Notes: a model not told the origin generated them from the letters alone. 64,000 nucleotides of DNA from an uncultured Prochlorococcus sp. (GCA_902560875.1 CACENO010000006.1:1-64000), one strand, 5' to 3'. Positions 28,020-38,073 are shown, numbered from the stretch's first letter. Made by a program: numbers and translations.

Positions 28020-28691
28020 TCATTCGAAATATATAAAGGAGTGATCTCCATTATAGCCTGTAAGATCAAACCACCAATACCATGATTCAGGATTGTGAAA
28101 TGCTTCGCATGTTACTTGCCAGTACATCAAATTAGCCTTCTCAGATTCATTGCGATAACTTTCAACGCACAGGTACTTATTCTTCTTACCTACTCTTTGC
28201 ATTTCCCTAAGAGAAATTTCTAGGTCTCTTGCATGTAGGCAATGTAAACTATTTATTGATATAACCAAATCAAAATAATTATCTTGCCAAGGTAAGCTTG
28301 TTGAATTACCTAAAGTAATTTTGTCACGCACTTCTGGCTTACTGTTATCTAAAGCATAAGATGATATATCAATTCCACAGATATTAGCTTTCGGCAAGAG
28401 TTTTGAAAACTCATACATTAGAAAACCTTTTCCACAGCCAATGTCTAGAATTTGTGCTGTATCCGTCAAGTTATAATGGTCAATCATCTTCTTGGCTATT
28501 GGCTCCCATCTGCCAGGAATATATTTATATCCTCCATAGCATATTCTTCGGTCCCCATCCCAATAATCAAAGTCAAATTTTTTTGCTAATGAAGCAGCTT
28601 TATGCTTTGGGAAAATGGGATCATTAACTCTTGCAAGATAATCTCTCTTTGTACTTCTGTGCAAGCCACCCATAAAATCAATTTCAGCCAC
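28020..28691 (-). CDS. Class I SAM-dependent methyltransferase
   Basis: The 223-residue protein has motif I ILDIGCGKGFLMYEF near residue 82, NICGIDISSYALD near 107 and DLVISINSLHCL near 146. The start is GTG at 28691; an in-frame ATG lies at 28673. Heptose-cluster methyltransferases often 3-O- or 6-O-methylate sugars, and the gene lies between HldE-like and GmhB-like genes, but the acceptor is inference. Confidence 0.88.
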   Translation of the reverse strand: MAEIDFMGGLHRSTKRDYLARVNDPIFPKHKAASLAKKFDFDYWDGDRRICYGGYKYIPGRWEPIAKKMIDHYNLTDTAQILDIGCGKGFLMYEFSKLLPKANICGIDISSYALDNSKPEVRDKITLGNSTSLPWQDNYFDLVISINSLHCLHARDLEISLREMQRVGKKNKYLCVESYRNESEKANLMYWQVTCEAFHNPESWYWWFDLTGYNGDHSFIYFE

Positions 28692-28756
28692 TATGATAAA
28701 ACCTAATTTATGAGCAATATTAACACAATTCGTTGATAAAAAATTTTCTCAAAAAT

Positions 28757-29386
28757 TCACTGATATAAAATAGCTAAGGGGAAATCATCTAAAGTATCCA
28801 AAGAGTATAAAGTAATATTTTTATTCTTTTTTATGAATTCATTAATATCTGATAATTCTTTGTTACCATGGCCTGTCTTTACGTGGACAAATGTTGTAAT
28901 ACCCGCCAAAGAAGCAGAAATCAAATCTGATAATCGATCTCCTACCATGATTGATTTAGCCAAATCTATATCCAATGAATTTGCTGCATTAATTATCATC
29001 CCTGCACCTGGCTTTCGCCAAGTCTTATTAGAGGCTTCAGGTGGTAGTCCGTTTGAATATATTGCGGATATTGGTATTGGTGAATCAAGCAATTTAATCA
29101 TTTCCTTAGTGATGTTATTGTAATCATTCCAACTAAAATATCCCCTAGAAATTCCAGACTGATTAGTTACTATAACAACTGGGTAATGATTATCATATGC
29201 TGTTCTTACTAGATCTTTTGCTCCAATTTCAAGTTCTACATTCTTAACATTTGAAAGATAATGTTTATCTTTTAAAATTACACCATCTCTATCTAAAAAT
29301 AAAGCTGGGCGCTTCAAAAGACCCTTAGGGTAAAAATTTCCACATTCATAGAAAAAATTTATTGTATGAATAGACTCTTCAAACAT
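28757..29386 (-). CDS. gmhB: D-glycero-D-manno-heptose-1,7-bisphosphate 7-phosphatase-like (HAD)
   Basis: The 209-residue HAD-IIIA protein has LFLDRDGVILKDKHYL near residue 29, VTNQSGISRGYF near 75, RKPGAGMI near 124 and VGDRLSDLISA near 142. These are GmhB motifs. The cysteine zinc loop found in many GmhB proteins (before RKP) is absent here. It removes the 7-phosphate to give heptose-1-phosphate. Its ATG overlaps the ABC exporter stop by one base as TGATG. Confidence 0.86.
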   Translation of the reverse strand: MFEESIHTINFFYECGNFYPKGLLKRPALFLDRDGVILKDKHYLSNVKNVELEIGAKDLVRTAYDNHYPVVIVTNQSGISRGYFSWNDYNNITKEMIKLLDSPIPISAIYSNGLPPEASNKTWRKPGAGMIINAANSLDIDLAKSIMVGDRLSDLISASLAGITTFVHVKTGHGNKELSDINEFIKKNKNITLYSLDTLDDFPLAILYQ

Positions 29387-31188
29387 CAGATAATGTCCTG
29401 AATGTCACTTCCATGCAACTCTCGAACTATTTTTCCTGAATCCATTTCCAGAATTCTATTACATCTATTCAATGTCCTTAATCTATGAGCAATGATTATA
29501 ATAGTTATATTCTTATCAAGATTATCAATCGAATTCATTACAAAATCCTCAGTAAAATTATCTAATGCACTTGTTGCCTCATCAAAAACTAGCAATGTAG
29601 CTTTTTTATATAAAGCTCGGGCAATGCCTATCCTTTGACGTTGACCTCCACTTAATCGGACTCCGCGTTCACCGATATATGTTGAATAGCCATTCGAAGT
29701 TGACTCTATAAATTCTGAAATTTGAGCTTGCTTTGCAGACTCCTTAACTAATTCACGATCAATTTCATCGATATTATTTCCAAAAGCTATGTTTTCTAAA
29801 AAGGTTGCATCTGTAAGAAATATTGTCTGAGGAACATTAGCGATCGAATACCTCCAGGAGGTTAAATAATCATGGTTATTTGGTGAAAAGATATTTTTAC
29901 CGTCAATTTCCAAAGTGCCAGTCTGAGGGACATAAAGGCCCATCAAAATATCTACTAATGTACTTTTACCAGAACCAGTAGTACCAAAAATCCCAATTCG
30001 ATCTCCTGCTTTTATTGAAAGATCAAACTTTTGAAAAAGATAATCTTTTGAAGATGGAAATGAAAAGCATAAGTTCTTTAAATTAATTTGATTCTTAAAA
30101 TCAATTTTTTCTACTTCAATTGATCTTTTACCTTTACGTCTTAACAAATCAACAGCATTAAGAACTCCATACCTTGTCGAAGTAATCAATTGTGAAACCC
30201 TATAAGCATTTTGCATTGCCGGTAAAATTCTTTGAGCTCCCAAAGCAAATGTTCCTAATATTGAAAGAGAAGTAAAACTTCCATAGTCATTATTAGATAT
30301 TCTAAGGGCAAGCAGAGCAATTAAGGAGATACTAATACCTTCTAGGAAAACTCTTGGAGAATTAGAAATAAATCCGATATATGCATTTTTTTTCCTTATT
30401 GATAACTCAAAAGATTTAAAGTTCTCGATAAAATAGTTTTGATATCGACCTAATATGATTTCCCTGATACCACCTAAACCTTCTTGTAATGTTTTAAATT
30501 TCTTAGGTACATTTTCAACCATAAATTTACTACTGCCTAATAGTAGGTTTTTAGTTGATCTACTTATTAAGAAATAGCAAAGTCCATAAACAGATGTTGA
30601 AACTAATGTGATCTTCCAATTTATTACAATCAAAGCTGATATGATCGAACCGATTATGACGACTGAGGATACGAATTGAAGAGTCGAATCTATATTCTGA
30701 CTTGCATCATCTACTGACTTCGTAATTGTTGCGATAGTTTCCGAACTGTTCCTTTCTAAATGGTATGAATAGGGCAGATATAGGGCATTAGAAAAGCACT
30801 GTGTACTTAAATCACAACTCACAGTAAAGGCCATTCTAGTAGCCCACCACATATTAAAGAGCCTAAATGAGGAGCATATAAGAACAGCAATTATCAGAGC
30901 AAGGGTAACATAAATAAGTAGAGTATAAGAATCTTGAATATTAAAAAGCTCTGAGATGTCTTTAATTCTTGGGTTACTCCATAGACGATCTCTATCAATA
31001 ACTAGGGTTAAAAATGGCAAAACAATAGACAAAGATATTATTTCTGCAAAACCATTCAATAGAATAAACAAAAGTGTAAATGCAAATTCAATTTTCCTCT
31101 TAAGAGTAATAACAGACCATACAGAAAGGAATACAAATATTGGATTTGGGTCCATACTTTTATTAGGGTTAGAAACTGAAGAATTCAT
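29386..31188 (-). CDS. ABC half-transporter, PglK/MsbA-like exporter
   Basis: The 600-residue protein has an N-terminal six-helix membrane domain (about 1-340) and a C-terminal ATPase with Walker A GTTGSGKSTLVD near 400, signature LSGGQRQRIGIARALY near 508 and Walker B LLVFDEATSALD near 528. The half-transporter layout fits lipid A/MsbA and PglK lipid-linked-oligosaccharide flippases. It heads the minus-strand operon with GmhB, HldE-like and SDR genes, so it may flip the lipid-linked glycan made by them. Confidence 0.88.
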   Translation of the reverse strand: MNSSVSNPNKSMDPNPIFVFLSVWSVITLKRKIEFAFTLLFILLNGFAEIISLSIVLPFLTLVIDRDRLWSNPRIKDISELFNIQDSYTLLIYVTLALIIAVLICSSFRLFNMWWATRMAFTVSCDLSTQCFSNALYLPYSYHLERNSSETIATITKSVDDASQNIDSTLQFVSSVVIIGSIISALIVINWKITLVSTSVYGLCYFLISRSTKNLLLGSSKFMVENVPKKFKTLQEGLGGIREIILGRYQNYFIENFKSFELSIRKKNAYIGFISNSPRVFLEGISISLIALLALRISNNDYGSFTSLSILGTFALGAQRILPAMQNAYRVSQLITSTRYGVLNAVDLLRRKGKRSIEVEKIDFKNQINLKNLCFSFPSSKDYLFQKFDLSIKAGDRIGIFGTTGSGKSTLVDILMGLYVPQTGTLEIDGKNIFSPNNHDYLTSWRYSIANVPQTIFLTDATFLENIAFGNNIDEIDRELVKESAKQAQISEFIESTSNGYSTYIGERGVRLSGGQRQRIGIARALYKKATLLVFDEATSALDNFTEDFVMNSIDNLDKNITIIIIAHRLRTLNRCNRILEMDSGKIVRELHGSDIQDII

Positions 31189-31415
31189 ATTTCAACTGAT
31201 GACTTATATTTTTTGCATGAGTTATAAAGGTTTAGAATATAACAACATAGAATCATACGGAGAAGTTTATTTCAATTTAGATATTATAGTTCATTATTGA
31301 TCACCAGCAAGAAAGTATAGGAGAATCTCTTGCTTAAAAGCATGTAAAAAACATTATAACCTTATTGGTAGAGCTCTTAAGATCTGCTAAAATCACTCCA
31401 GCTGGGAGCTTGTAA

Positions 31416-32279
31416 ATGCTATGGAGGAGTATAAAAGACTTTTTTGGGAAATATAAAGATGGCATAGATTATATTTCTTATCCAATATACGGAGAATTAT
31501 GCAAACTTTTATACACTAAAGAGAGTGAGTTATTGAATAATGATGACATTGCAAATTTCAACAAGGAGAATATTTTAGTATTGCCTTCTTATATTGACCC
31601 CATTGTTGCCGAAGAAATGGGAGAGTCACTTTTAAGTAATCTTAATCAAAACAAGAAAATAACAAATAAACATCTAAGTTATTCAAAAATACCAAGCCGA
31701 TTCTACCGCTTTTTTATTGACAGATACTTAAGGAATGCGGTGATTTATTATTCATTTCCAGATAATTATTTGAGCGAAGCAAGTTTGGTCTTGCATCCCA
31801 TTAAAAACATAAAAAATTTTAGGAATCAAATTCATATGAAATGTTTACCCATAATTAACTCATTAATGGGATCAAAAAGCAATATATTTAAAGCATGGGC
31901 TTATAAAACAAAAAATATAAATAAGAAAGAAACTTCAAATACCCAAAATAGACTTCACACTGATGGGGATATATATAATGCCATAAAGTGTATAATATAC
32001 CTTTCAGATGTTGACTTAAATAATGGTCCTTTTTGTTATTTAAACCAGTCTAACGAAATTGTTCCAATTTTAGGTCCAAAAGGGACTACTATATTTTTTA
32101 AATGTTCTATATTAAGGCACAAAGGAGCAAATACACTTTTAAATGAAAGGCTTGCTTTGTCTTTCACTGCTTACCCTAGCTTGAAAAATAAAATTGCATT
32201 AAAAGAATTAAGGCCCGATTTTCTCCGTTCAACATTACCTTTTATGCCTACCTCAAAACGATTTTTAATAGATGCCTAA
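31416..32279 (+). CDS. PhyH-like Fe(II)/2-oxoglutarate dioxygenase
   Basis: The 287-residue protein has the metal motif RLHTDGD near residue 188 (HxD), a distal His in LRHKGANTLLNERLAL near 232, and the 2-oxoglutarate-binding Arg within that segment. This is the phytanoyl-CoA dioxygenase-like fold. A GGGAG ribosome-binding site lies 7 nt before the ATG and an extended -10-like TGCTAAAAT lies near 31385. Such enzymes hydroxylate small molecules or lipids; the substrate, perhaps a glycan or lipid, is unknown. Confidence 0.75.
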   Translation: MLWRSIKDFFGKYKDGIDYISYPIYGELCKLLYTKESELLNNDDIANFNKENILVLPSYIDPIVAEEMGESLLSNLNQNKKITNKHLSYSKIPSRFYRFFIDRYLRNAVIYYSFPDNYLSEASLVLHPIKNIKNFRNQIHMKCLPIINSLMGSKSNIFKAWAYKTKNINKKETSNTQNRLHTDGDIYNAIKCIIYLSDVDLNNGPFCYLNQSNEIVPILGPKGTTIFFKCSILRHKGANTLLNERLALSFTAYPSLKNKIALKELRPDFLRSTLPFMPTSKRFLIDA

Positions 32280-32587
32280 AGTCAAAATCAATAGCGTATT
32301 GAATCTTGATTACAATATCACTTAATGGTTAAATTTTAAAAATTATGCTTTTTTATTATATCTATCAATTCATAATCAAAGGTCCAAATAATAGATGAAT
32401 TATTTACACTTCAAATAGCTACATTAAGATTTAAAAATTATTAAATAAAGTAGTTTGATCCTTCTTCACTATAAATCATCACAAGTATCAGTTGCTAAGC
32501 AAAGGTTTGTTACAGGGTTATCAAATCAATTCAATTTAATTTAATATCATTGATTAAGCTATTATAGCTGGTTTAAGGGAGATTGTA
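32280..32587. other. Intergenic spacer before EpsG-like gene
   Basis: This A+T-rich spacer of about 308 bp contains no gene that can be supported; a 17-codon frame near 32344 is treated as chance. The GGGAG ribosome site for the next gene lies at its 3' end (32577-32581). No terminator or RNA element was recognised. Confidence 0.5.
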
Positions 32588-33691
32588 TTGATACCTTACT
32601 GGTTTATTTTCTCTATTGCGGCTTGGAGATCCCTTGTAAAGCCTAGAAGTAAATTCAGGAACTATGAGGCTGTTTTAATATGGCTTACTCTTGTAATTTT
32701 TATTGGGTTAAGACATGAAGTAGGTGGTGATTGGGCAAACTATCAAATAGTTCAAGAGAGAATAACTTTGGGTGAAATTACTCTTTCAAATACTAAAGAA
32801 CCTCTATTTACTCTTGTTAATTTGATTTCTATGGGGATGGGCTTTGGGATATATGGAGTAAATTTTATTTCAGCAATTATTTTCACAACAGCTTTAGTCT
32901 ACTTTTGCCAAAACACACCAAGACCATGGCTTGCACTGACTACTTCTATACCTTATTTAGTGATAGTTGTAGCAATGGGGTATACACGACAGTCTGTAGC
33001 AATTGGCCTGATCATGATAGGACTAGTTCTACTTTCTAAAGGTAAGCTTTTATTATTCACAATTTACAGTTTTTTAGCAATGTTATTTCAGCAAACAAGT
33101 ATTTTGATACTAACAATGCTTTTTCCATATGTCACTAGATCAAGGAAAGCTATTGGCAGATTGATTAAAATAATACTATGCATTTTTGTTGCTTTTATAA
33201 TTTATAGCTACTCTGGTAAATTATTAGGTGATTATTCCTCGCTATATCTAACAAAAAGTGTGGGCGCGAGTGGCGTATATATTCGCTTGTCACTGGTTAC
33301 TATACCTGGAGCTATTTTCCTTATCTATGGAAAAAGGCTGGATCTAAGCAGAGATGGTTATACGCTTTGGAAATCAGTTTCAATCTATTCTTTGGCATGT
33401 TTTGCTGCTCTTTTTATTATCCCAAGTACAGCAGCAATCGATAGACTGGCCCTATATGCATTACCTATACTCCTTTTTGTCTCATCAATCCTTCCAGATT
33501 TAAATATTATAAAGACTAACGTTAAAATATTAACTTACTCAGTTGTAATTTTTGCATTTTTAGTGCAATTCGTTTGGCTAAACTTTGGGACCCATGCTTG
33601 GGGATGGATTCCTTATAATAATGTAATCACTAACATAGAAACAGACTTTAATCCTAATTTCTTCTACAATGAGGAAGAGTTCAGTGATTAA
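32588..33691 (+). CDS. EpsG-family (Wzy-like) polysaccharide polymerase
   Basis: The 367-residue protein has about ten membrane helices and the EpsG marker GLRHEVGGDWANYQ near residue 39. EpsG proteins are thought to polymerise exopolysaccharide repeat units at the membrane. The start is a TTG with a GGGAG site 6 nt upstream. It sits beside Wzc- and Wza-type genes, which fits a Wzy-dependent export section, although no Wzx-type flippase was recognised next to it. It ends convergently 4 nt from the phosphatase gene. Confidence 0.85.
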   Translation: MIPYWFIFSIAAWRSLVKPRSKFRNYEAVLIWLTLVIFIGLRHEVGGDWANYQIVQERITLGEITLSNTKEPLFTLVNLISMGMGFGIYGVNFISAIIFTTALVYFCQNTPRPWLALTTSIPYLVIVVAMGYTRQSVAIGLIMIGLVLLSKGKLLLFTIYSFLAMLFQQTSILILTMLFPYVTRSRKAIGRLIKIILCIFVAFIIYSYSGKLLGDYSSLYLTKSVGASGVYIRLSLVTIPGAIFLIYGKRLDLSRDGYTLWKSVSIYSLACFAALFIIPSTAAIDRLALYALPILLFVSSILPDLNIIKTNVKILTYSVVIFAFLVQFVWLNFGTHAWGWIPYNNVITNIETDFNPNFFYNEEEFSD

Positions 33692-33695
33692 ACTT

Positions 33696-34172
33696 TTATT
33701 GTCTTAGTTTTTCTATTTCATTGAGAAGAACAAACTGCTCAGGCAATGGATTAGCTCCTGGATGAGCTTGCATTAAATAAGTAAGAGATTCTTGAGGGCT
33801 TAGCTTATGATTGAGAACAAGCCATGCCATACAAACTAGTGGGGATCTTTCCATAGATGCAACACAATGAACGAAAATAGGTCCTGATGGTTTCATTTCT
33901 GCAAGCGAACTCAATGCATTACATAGCTGTTCGATAGTAGGTGCTTTACCCGTCCTATGATCAGGTAGTGGAACACGTTTAAAATTAAATTCTTTATCTA
34001 TCCCATCAGGAAATAAAACCTCATCTTCCCTGCATAAACATAAAATAGAAGCTATTCCTTCCTGTTTTAATTTAACAAGGTGTTTTTCTTTTTTAGGAGC
34101 TGTTCCAACTGCTAATTCATGAGCAAGCACCCAAATAACCTTAAAGCGACTTTTTGCAACATTGTTACTCAT
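33696..34172 (-). CDS. Dual-specificity (Tyr) protein phosphatase
   Basis: The 158-residue protein has the catalytic loop IFVHCVASMERSPLVC near residue 100, that is HCx5RS, and a general-acid Asp in PLPDHRTG near 73. This is the CDKN3/DSP-like cysteine phosphatase fold rather than the low-molecular-weight PTP (Wzb) usually found with Wzc. It starts 18 nt after the Wzc-like stop, behind an AAAGGA site. It probably dephosphorylates the tyrosine-rich tail of that kinase. Confidence 0.85.
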   Translation of the reverse strand: MSNNVAKSRFKVIWVLAHELAVGTAPKKEKHLVKLKQEGIASILCLCREDEVLFPDGIDKEFNFKRVPLPDHRTGKAPTIEQLCNALSSLAEMKPSGPIFVHCVASMERSPLVCMAWLVLNHKLSPQESLTYLMQAHPGANPLPEQFVLLNEIEKLRQ

Positions 34173-34190
34173 TTTAGTTTTCCTTTGTCA

Positions 34191-36581
34191 CTATGTATCA
34201 AGCCACTTCATAAATCTATTAGATTTATCAAGAACAAATTCGAAAGATTTCTTACTATATTCAATTAATTTTTTAGCATAGGGATTTTCAATATTATCCA
34301 GAGTGCTCTTATTAAAAAGACCAATTAATTTTTCTTCTTTTTCTAAGTTTTCTGGCAATTCATCATCGTCACCATAGGCTTCATATAAATAAGCAGTGTT
34401 ATAGGCTCCATAAGCCTTAGAAGATCCATAACCTGTATCTTTCTTAATAGCATTAGCCACCAAACCTAATAATGCGCATCGACTACTTTGAATCTTGTTA
34501 ATAGCTTCTTTAGGTAAATCTCTTGAAACTCCTGACAAGCTTACAAGAAGAATCATTCCATCTGTTTTCTCGGCAACAAGTGATGCATCAGCCAAGCCAA
34601 CAATGGGAGGTGTATCATAAAGTATCAAATCATACTTGTCAGAATTAACTAATTCAGAATTGAATATTTTCATACTTTCTGAACCAAGCAACCTAGTTGG
34701 GTCAGGAGGTTTTGTACCAGCTGTAATAATGCTAATATTTGGATTTTGAGGTACTTCTTGAATTACATCTTCAATATTTAAATTGGAATCTGTAAGTAAG
34801 TTTGAAAGTCCTCTAATGTTATTCATTCCCAAGCGAAAATGCAATTGAGGTTTTCGCATGTCAGCATCAATTAACAAGATTCTTTGTCCCATATCAGATA
34901 ATGTTTTTGCAGTTAAGATATTGACGAAAGTTTTGCCCTCAGATGGCATAGAGCTTGTTATCGCTATTGATTTTAAGGGGATATCACTATTTAAGAACCT
35001 GATTGAAGTGTAAAAGTTTCTAAATGCCTCTTGATAAAAGAATCTAATACTATTCAATCTCCTAAACTCCTCTGGGGTATCATAATCTTCAATGCCTTTC
35101 TTATTATCTAGCTCTTCTAATATAGAAGATTTTGACTCTCTTATACCTTTAAATATATCCACATAAGGAATATTACCTAGTATTGGCAATCCTAACTCTT
35201 TTTCAAGTTCTTCTGGATTATGATAAACATAATCTATACGGTCACGTAATAAAGAAGCTGCTACACCAGAAGCAAAAGCAATCATTGCTCCCATTAAAAG
35301 ATTACGTGGTATTGAAGGCTTAATTGGGACAGTCCCCATACTTGGAGGAGAAAGAATCCTCCATGGAACACTTGTTTGAGCCATTTCCAACTGAAAAGTC
35401 TCTTTGGCTGCATTAAGGCTGACAAGATTTTCCTGCGAAAGTTTCAACCGAGCTGTCAATTCCTCATATTGCCGAATCAAATCTGGCTGTAATGAGAATT
35501 TGTTCTTATTCAGCCGTAATTCTTTCTTCTTGATATTTATTTTATCTGTGTTTAATGAAATAGCTGTAGTGATGGAAGCTAATTGTTTTGGCTTTAAAAT
35601 CGGTTCAAGAGCCTTAAGACGAGCTTCAAGGTCTTTTATGACACTTGAACTTTCTGTATATGTTGTTCTTGCAGCCGCTAATTCTCGCTCTATCTCTACC
35701 ATCTGAGTTAGAAGACCTTGTCCCGCATCATTCATGTCTACATCAGAAACCTGTTTTCTATATCCAGTAGGGGTTATAGCTCCTTTTTTTACTGATTCTC
35801 GTAAATCCTTAAGCAATTGATTTTCACTCTCTAAGAACATAATTTCTCTTTCTATTGATAATTGTTCAGTCTTTATAGTCTGTGCTTCATCTTTCGGTGA
35901 AATTATTCCGTTGTCTTCCCTGAATTTTGTCAGATCAGATTCTAATTTCTTGGTTTTTGCTCTTAAAGCTGGTGCCTGATCTGATAAAAAAGCCAATCCA
36001 TCTTGAAGTCTTTTTTGTCTATTCTGTAAAGAGGCACGAAGATATGTTTTGCTAAGGTCTTCAAGGACTACTTGACCCTTTTCTGGATCATTTATAGACA
36101 AAGTGACAACCAGTACTCCTTTTGCTCTCTGAGAAGCACCACCGCCTCTCCTGATCCCAATCATTCCTCCTAATCCACCTAATGAATGCTTATTTGATAA
36201 TTCAGATAAGATAAGTTGGCTTTTTAAATAATCAACAAGAGTGGGGAAGTCACTACTAGTAGCATTTCTAGCAATGCTATCAAAAGATATTCCCTTGCTA
36301 AGGGTATTGCTAGGTGATTCAGTACTAATAGGGTCAGTAATCAATAAAGTAAAAGAGCCTGTATAAAGAGGACTATATTTTCTTTGATGTAAGGTACGTA
36401 GACCAAAGAGGATAAAAACAACTGCAGCAACTATAAAAAGAATTTTTTTCCTGCGTCTAAAAGCTGTAAGTAATTCTAAAAGGTCTATTGCTTCACTATC
36501 AGGTGCATTAGCAACCGGATTAAGGCCTTTAGCCAAGGTTTCTTTATCTTGATTTGACCTATTTGTGGAATCAGAGTTCAA
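34191..36581 (-). CDS. Wzc-type polysaccharide co-polymerase / BY-kinase
   Basis: The 796-residue protein has a Wzz domain with helices near 46-62 and 432-448 flanking a long coiled-coil periplasmic part. The cytoplasmic kinase has Walker A SSMPSEGKTF near 536, Walker A' ILLIDADMRKP near 559 and Walker B YDLILYDTPP near 641. The C-terminal region has a tyrosine cluster, GYGSSKAYGAYNTAYLYEAY near 724, the expected autophosphorylation tail. A TTG start at 36581 is forced, since no ATG lies nearby and an in-frame stop precedes it. It controls chain length and export. Confidence 0.92.
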   Translation of the reverse strand: MNSDSTNRSNQDKETLAKGLNPVANAPDSEAIDLLELLTAFRRRKKILFIVAAVVFILFGLRTLHQRKYSPLYTGSFTLLITDPISTESPSNTLSKGISFDSIARNATSSDFPTLVDYLKSQLILSELSNKHSLGGLGGMIGIRRGGGASQRAKGVLVVTLSINDPEKGQVVLEDLSKTYLRASLQNRQKRLQDGLAFLSDQAPALRAKTKKLESDLTKFREDNGIISPKDEAQTIKTEQLSIEREIMFLESENQLLKDLRESVKKGAITPTGYRKQVSDVDMNDAGQGLLTQMVEIERELAAARTTYTESSSVIKDLEARLKALEPILKPKQLASITTAISLNTDKINIKKKELRLNKNKFSLQPDLIRQYEELTARLKLSQENLVSLNAAKETFQLEMAQTSVPWRILSPPSMGTVPIKPSIPRNLLMGAMIAFASGVAASLLRDRIDYVYHNPEELEKELGLPILGNIPYVDIFKGIRESKSSILEELDNKKGIEDYDTPEEFRRLNSIRFFYQEAFRNFYTSIRFLNSDIPLKSIAITSSMPSEGKTFVNILTAKTLSDMGQRILLIDADMRKPQLHFRLGMNNIRGLSNLLTDSNLNIEDVIQEVPQNPNISIITAGTKPPDPTRLLGSESMKIFNSELVNSDKYDLILYDTPPIVGLADASLVAEKTDGMILLVSLSGVSRDLPKEAINKIQSSRCALLGLVANAIKKDTGYGSSKAYGAYNTAYLYEAYGDDDELPENLEKEEKLIGLFNKSTLDNIENPYAKKLIEYSKKSFEFVLDKSNRFMKWLDT

Positions 36582-36751
36582 TTAACTTCGTCCGTAATAA
36601 TGGAGCCAGAGTAAATAGACGAATAAAGTCCATTTGAAGGTTAAGATAGTACCCTAATAAGCTCCATAAAAAAGCCTGTGCCACATTTTATGAAAAATCA
36701 TACATCGCATGCGACAATAGCTGAACTATAGATTATTCCTTAATTGCTTAA

Positions 36752-37822
36752 ATGAACTGGAGGAGCGCCATATTCAGTGTAATGCTGTTCTCGGCAGGGT
36801 TAACTGGGCTCAATCAGGCTATCACTATGCCAGTCCAGGCATTGGACTCAAATGACGAGAAAAGTGATGTAACAATATTCAAGATGCAAGATGCTTACAT
36901 TCTTGGGCCTGGTGATGTTTTAAACCTGAAATTATTTGACTCTGAAGACTTATCAGGTGAATATACAATTCTTAGCGACGGTACAGTCAATTTTCCTATA
37001 ATTGGTCCTATAAATATAACCAATTATACAATACAAGAAGCCTCTATTTTAGTACAAAAAGAATTTTCAAAAGAATTATTAAGGCCTCAATTATATCTTA
37101 CATTATCAAATCCGAGACCAATTAAAGTGTCAATGCTGGGAGAAGTGGAAAGGCCAGGGCTATATACAGTAACTGGAGGAGAGCTTGGCAATAATCAATT
37201 CCCCTCAATTGTAGATGCGATTCAACAAGCAGGTGGCATAACACAAGATTCAAACTTAAAAGAAGTAATCCTTATGAGGAGAGTTGCTAGTCAAGAATTA
37301 AAATACAAACAAACAAAGTTAAACCTACTTGAACTCATATTAGAGGGAAATCAGTCTCAAAATCTTCTATTATTTGATGGAGATATTATTAAATTACAAA
37401 AAGCCCAGCCAATACCTGAAGAAATAATTAATATCGCAGAAGCAAATTTATCTCCTAGATTGATTAGTGTATACATAATGGGACAAGTTAATAGTCCTGG
37501 TATGCAGCAAGTTCCAGCAAACACTCCATTAATTCAAGCAATATATCTTGCAGGAGGACCTGTCGAATGGAAGGCTAATCGTGGAAACATTGAACTTTTA
37601 AGAATAAATCGGAATGGATCAGCTACACGCAGAAGATTTAAGCTTAATAGAAGAACAATTGAAGGTGGAGTATCAAACAAAAACAACCCGCCGCTATCGA
37701 ATGGAGATATTGTTAGAGTGCACACAAACCCGATCGCAAAAATCACTAGCGGAATTGGAGCCGTAACAGAGCCAGTATCTGGAGTAGTAAATGCAGTTGC
37801 TTTATTCAAGTTATTACAATAG
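36752..37822 (+). CDS. Wza-type outer-membrane polysaccharide export protein
   Basis: The 356-residue protein has a signal peptide (MNWRSAIFSVMLFSAGLTGL) and then a poly-export domain, YILGPGDVLNLKLFD near 50, with two SLBB-type repeats near 129 (VSMLGEVERPGLYTV) and 243 (VYIMGQVNSPGMQQV). No lipobox Cys is visible, unlike E. coli Wza. It is divergent from the Wzc-like gene across a 170-bp spacer and forms the outer-membrane exit with it. Confidence 0.9.
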   Translation: MNWRSAIFSVMLFSAGLTGLNQAITMPVQALDSNDEKSDVTIFKMQDAYILGPGDVLNLKLFDSEDLSGEYTILSDGTVNFPIIGPINITNYTIQEASILVQKEFSKELLRPQLYLTLSNPRPIKVSMLGEVERPGLYTVTGGELGNNQFPSIVDAIQQAGGITQDSNLKEVILMRRVASQELKYKQTKLNLLELILEGNQSQNLLLFDGDIIKLQKAQPIPEEIINIAEANLSPRLISVYIMGQVNSPGMQQVPANTPLIQAIYLAGGPVEWKANRGNIELLRINRNGSATRRRFKLNRRTIEGGVSNKNNPPLSNGDIVRVHTNPIAKITSGIGAVTEPVSGVVNAVALFKLLQ

Positions 37823-38073
37823 TTAAGCCTTTTAATTGAAAATCTATTTATTCTCACAAATAGAAGATCTTGGTAATCCAAGTATAATTAATCAGCATCA
37901 TTTCTTCTATGTATTTCTATCTATATAGAAAAGTATAAGATAGTTTATCTATTCAAAACAAGCTAAAATCAAAAGAGGCCAGGAATACTCAAATAGAAAA
38001 AGGAACTACCCCTTAATAGGTAATATTTATTTTTTATACTCAACTCCCAAAGTCAATCCTTAGCAAATAAAAA
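37823..38073. other. Intergenic stretch before tRNA-Ala
   Basis: This is about 250 bp of A+T-rich sequence between the Wza-type gene and the tRNA. Short frames are not protein-like. No terminator with a clear stem and T-run was found; a transcript terminator for either flanking gene may be present but is not recognisable. Confidence 0.4.
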
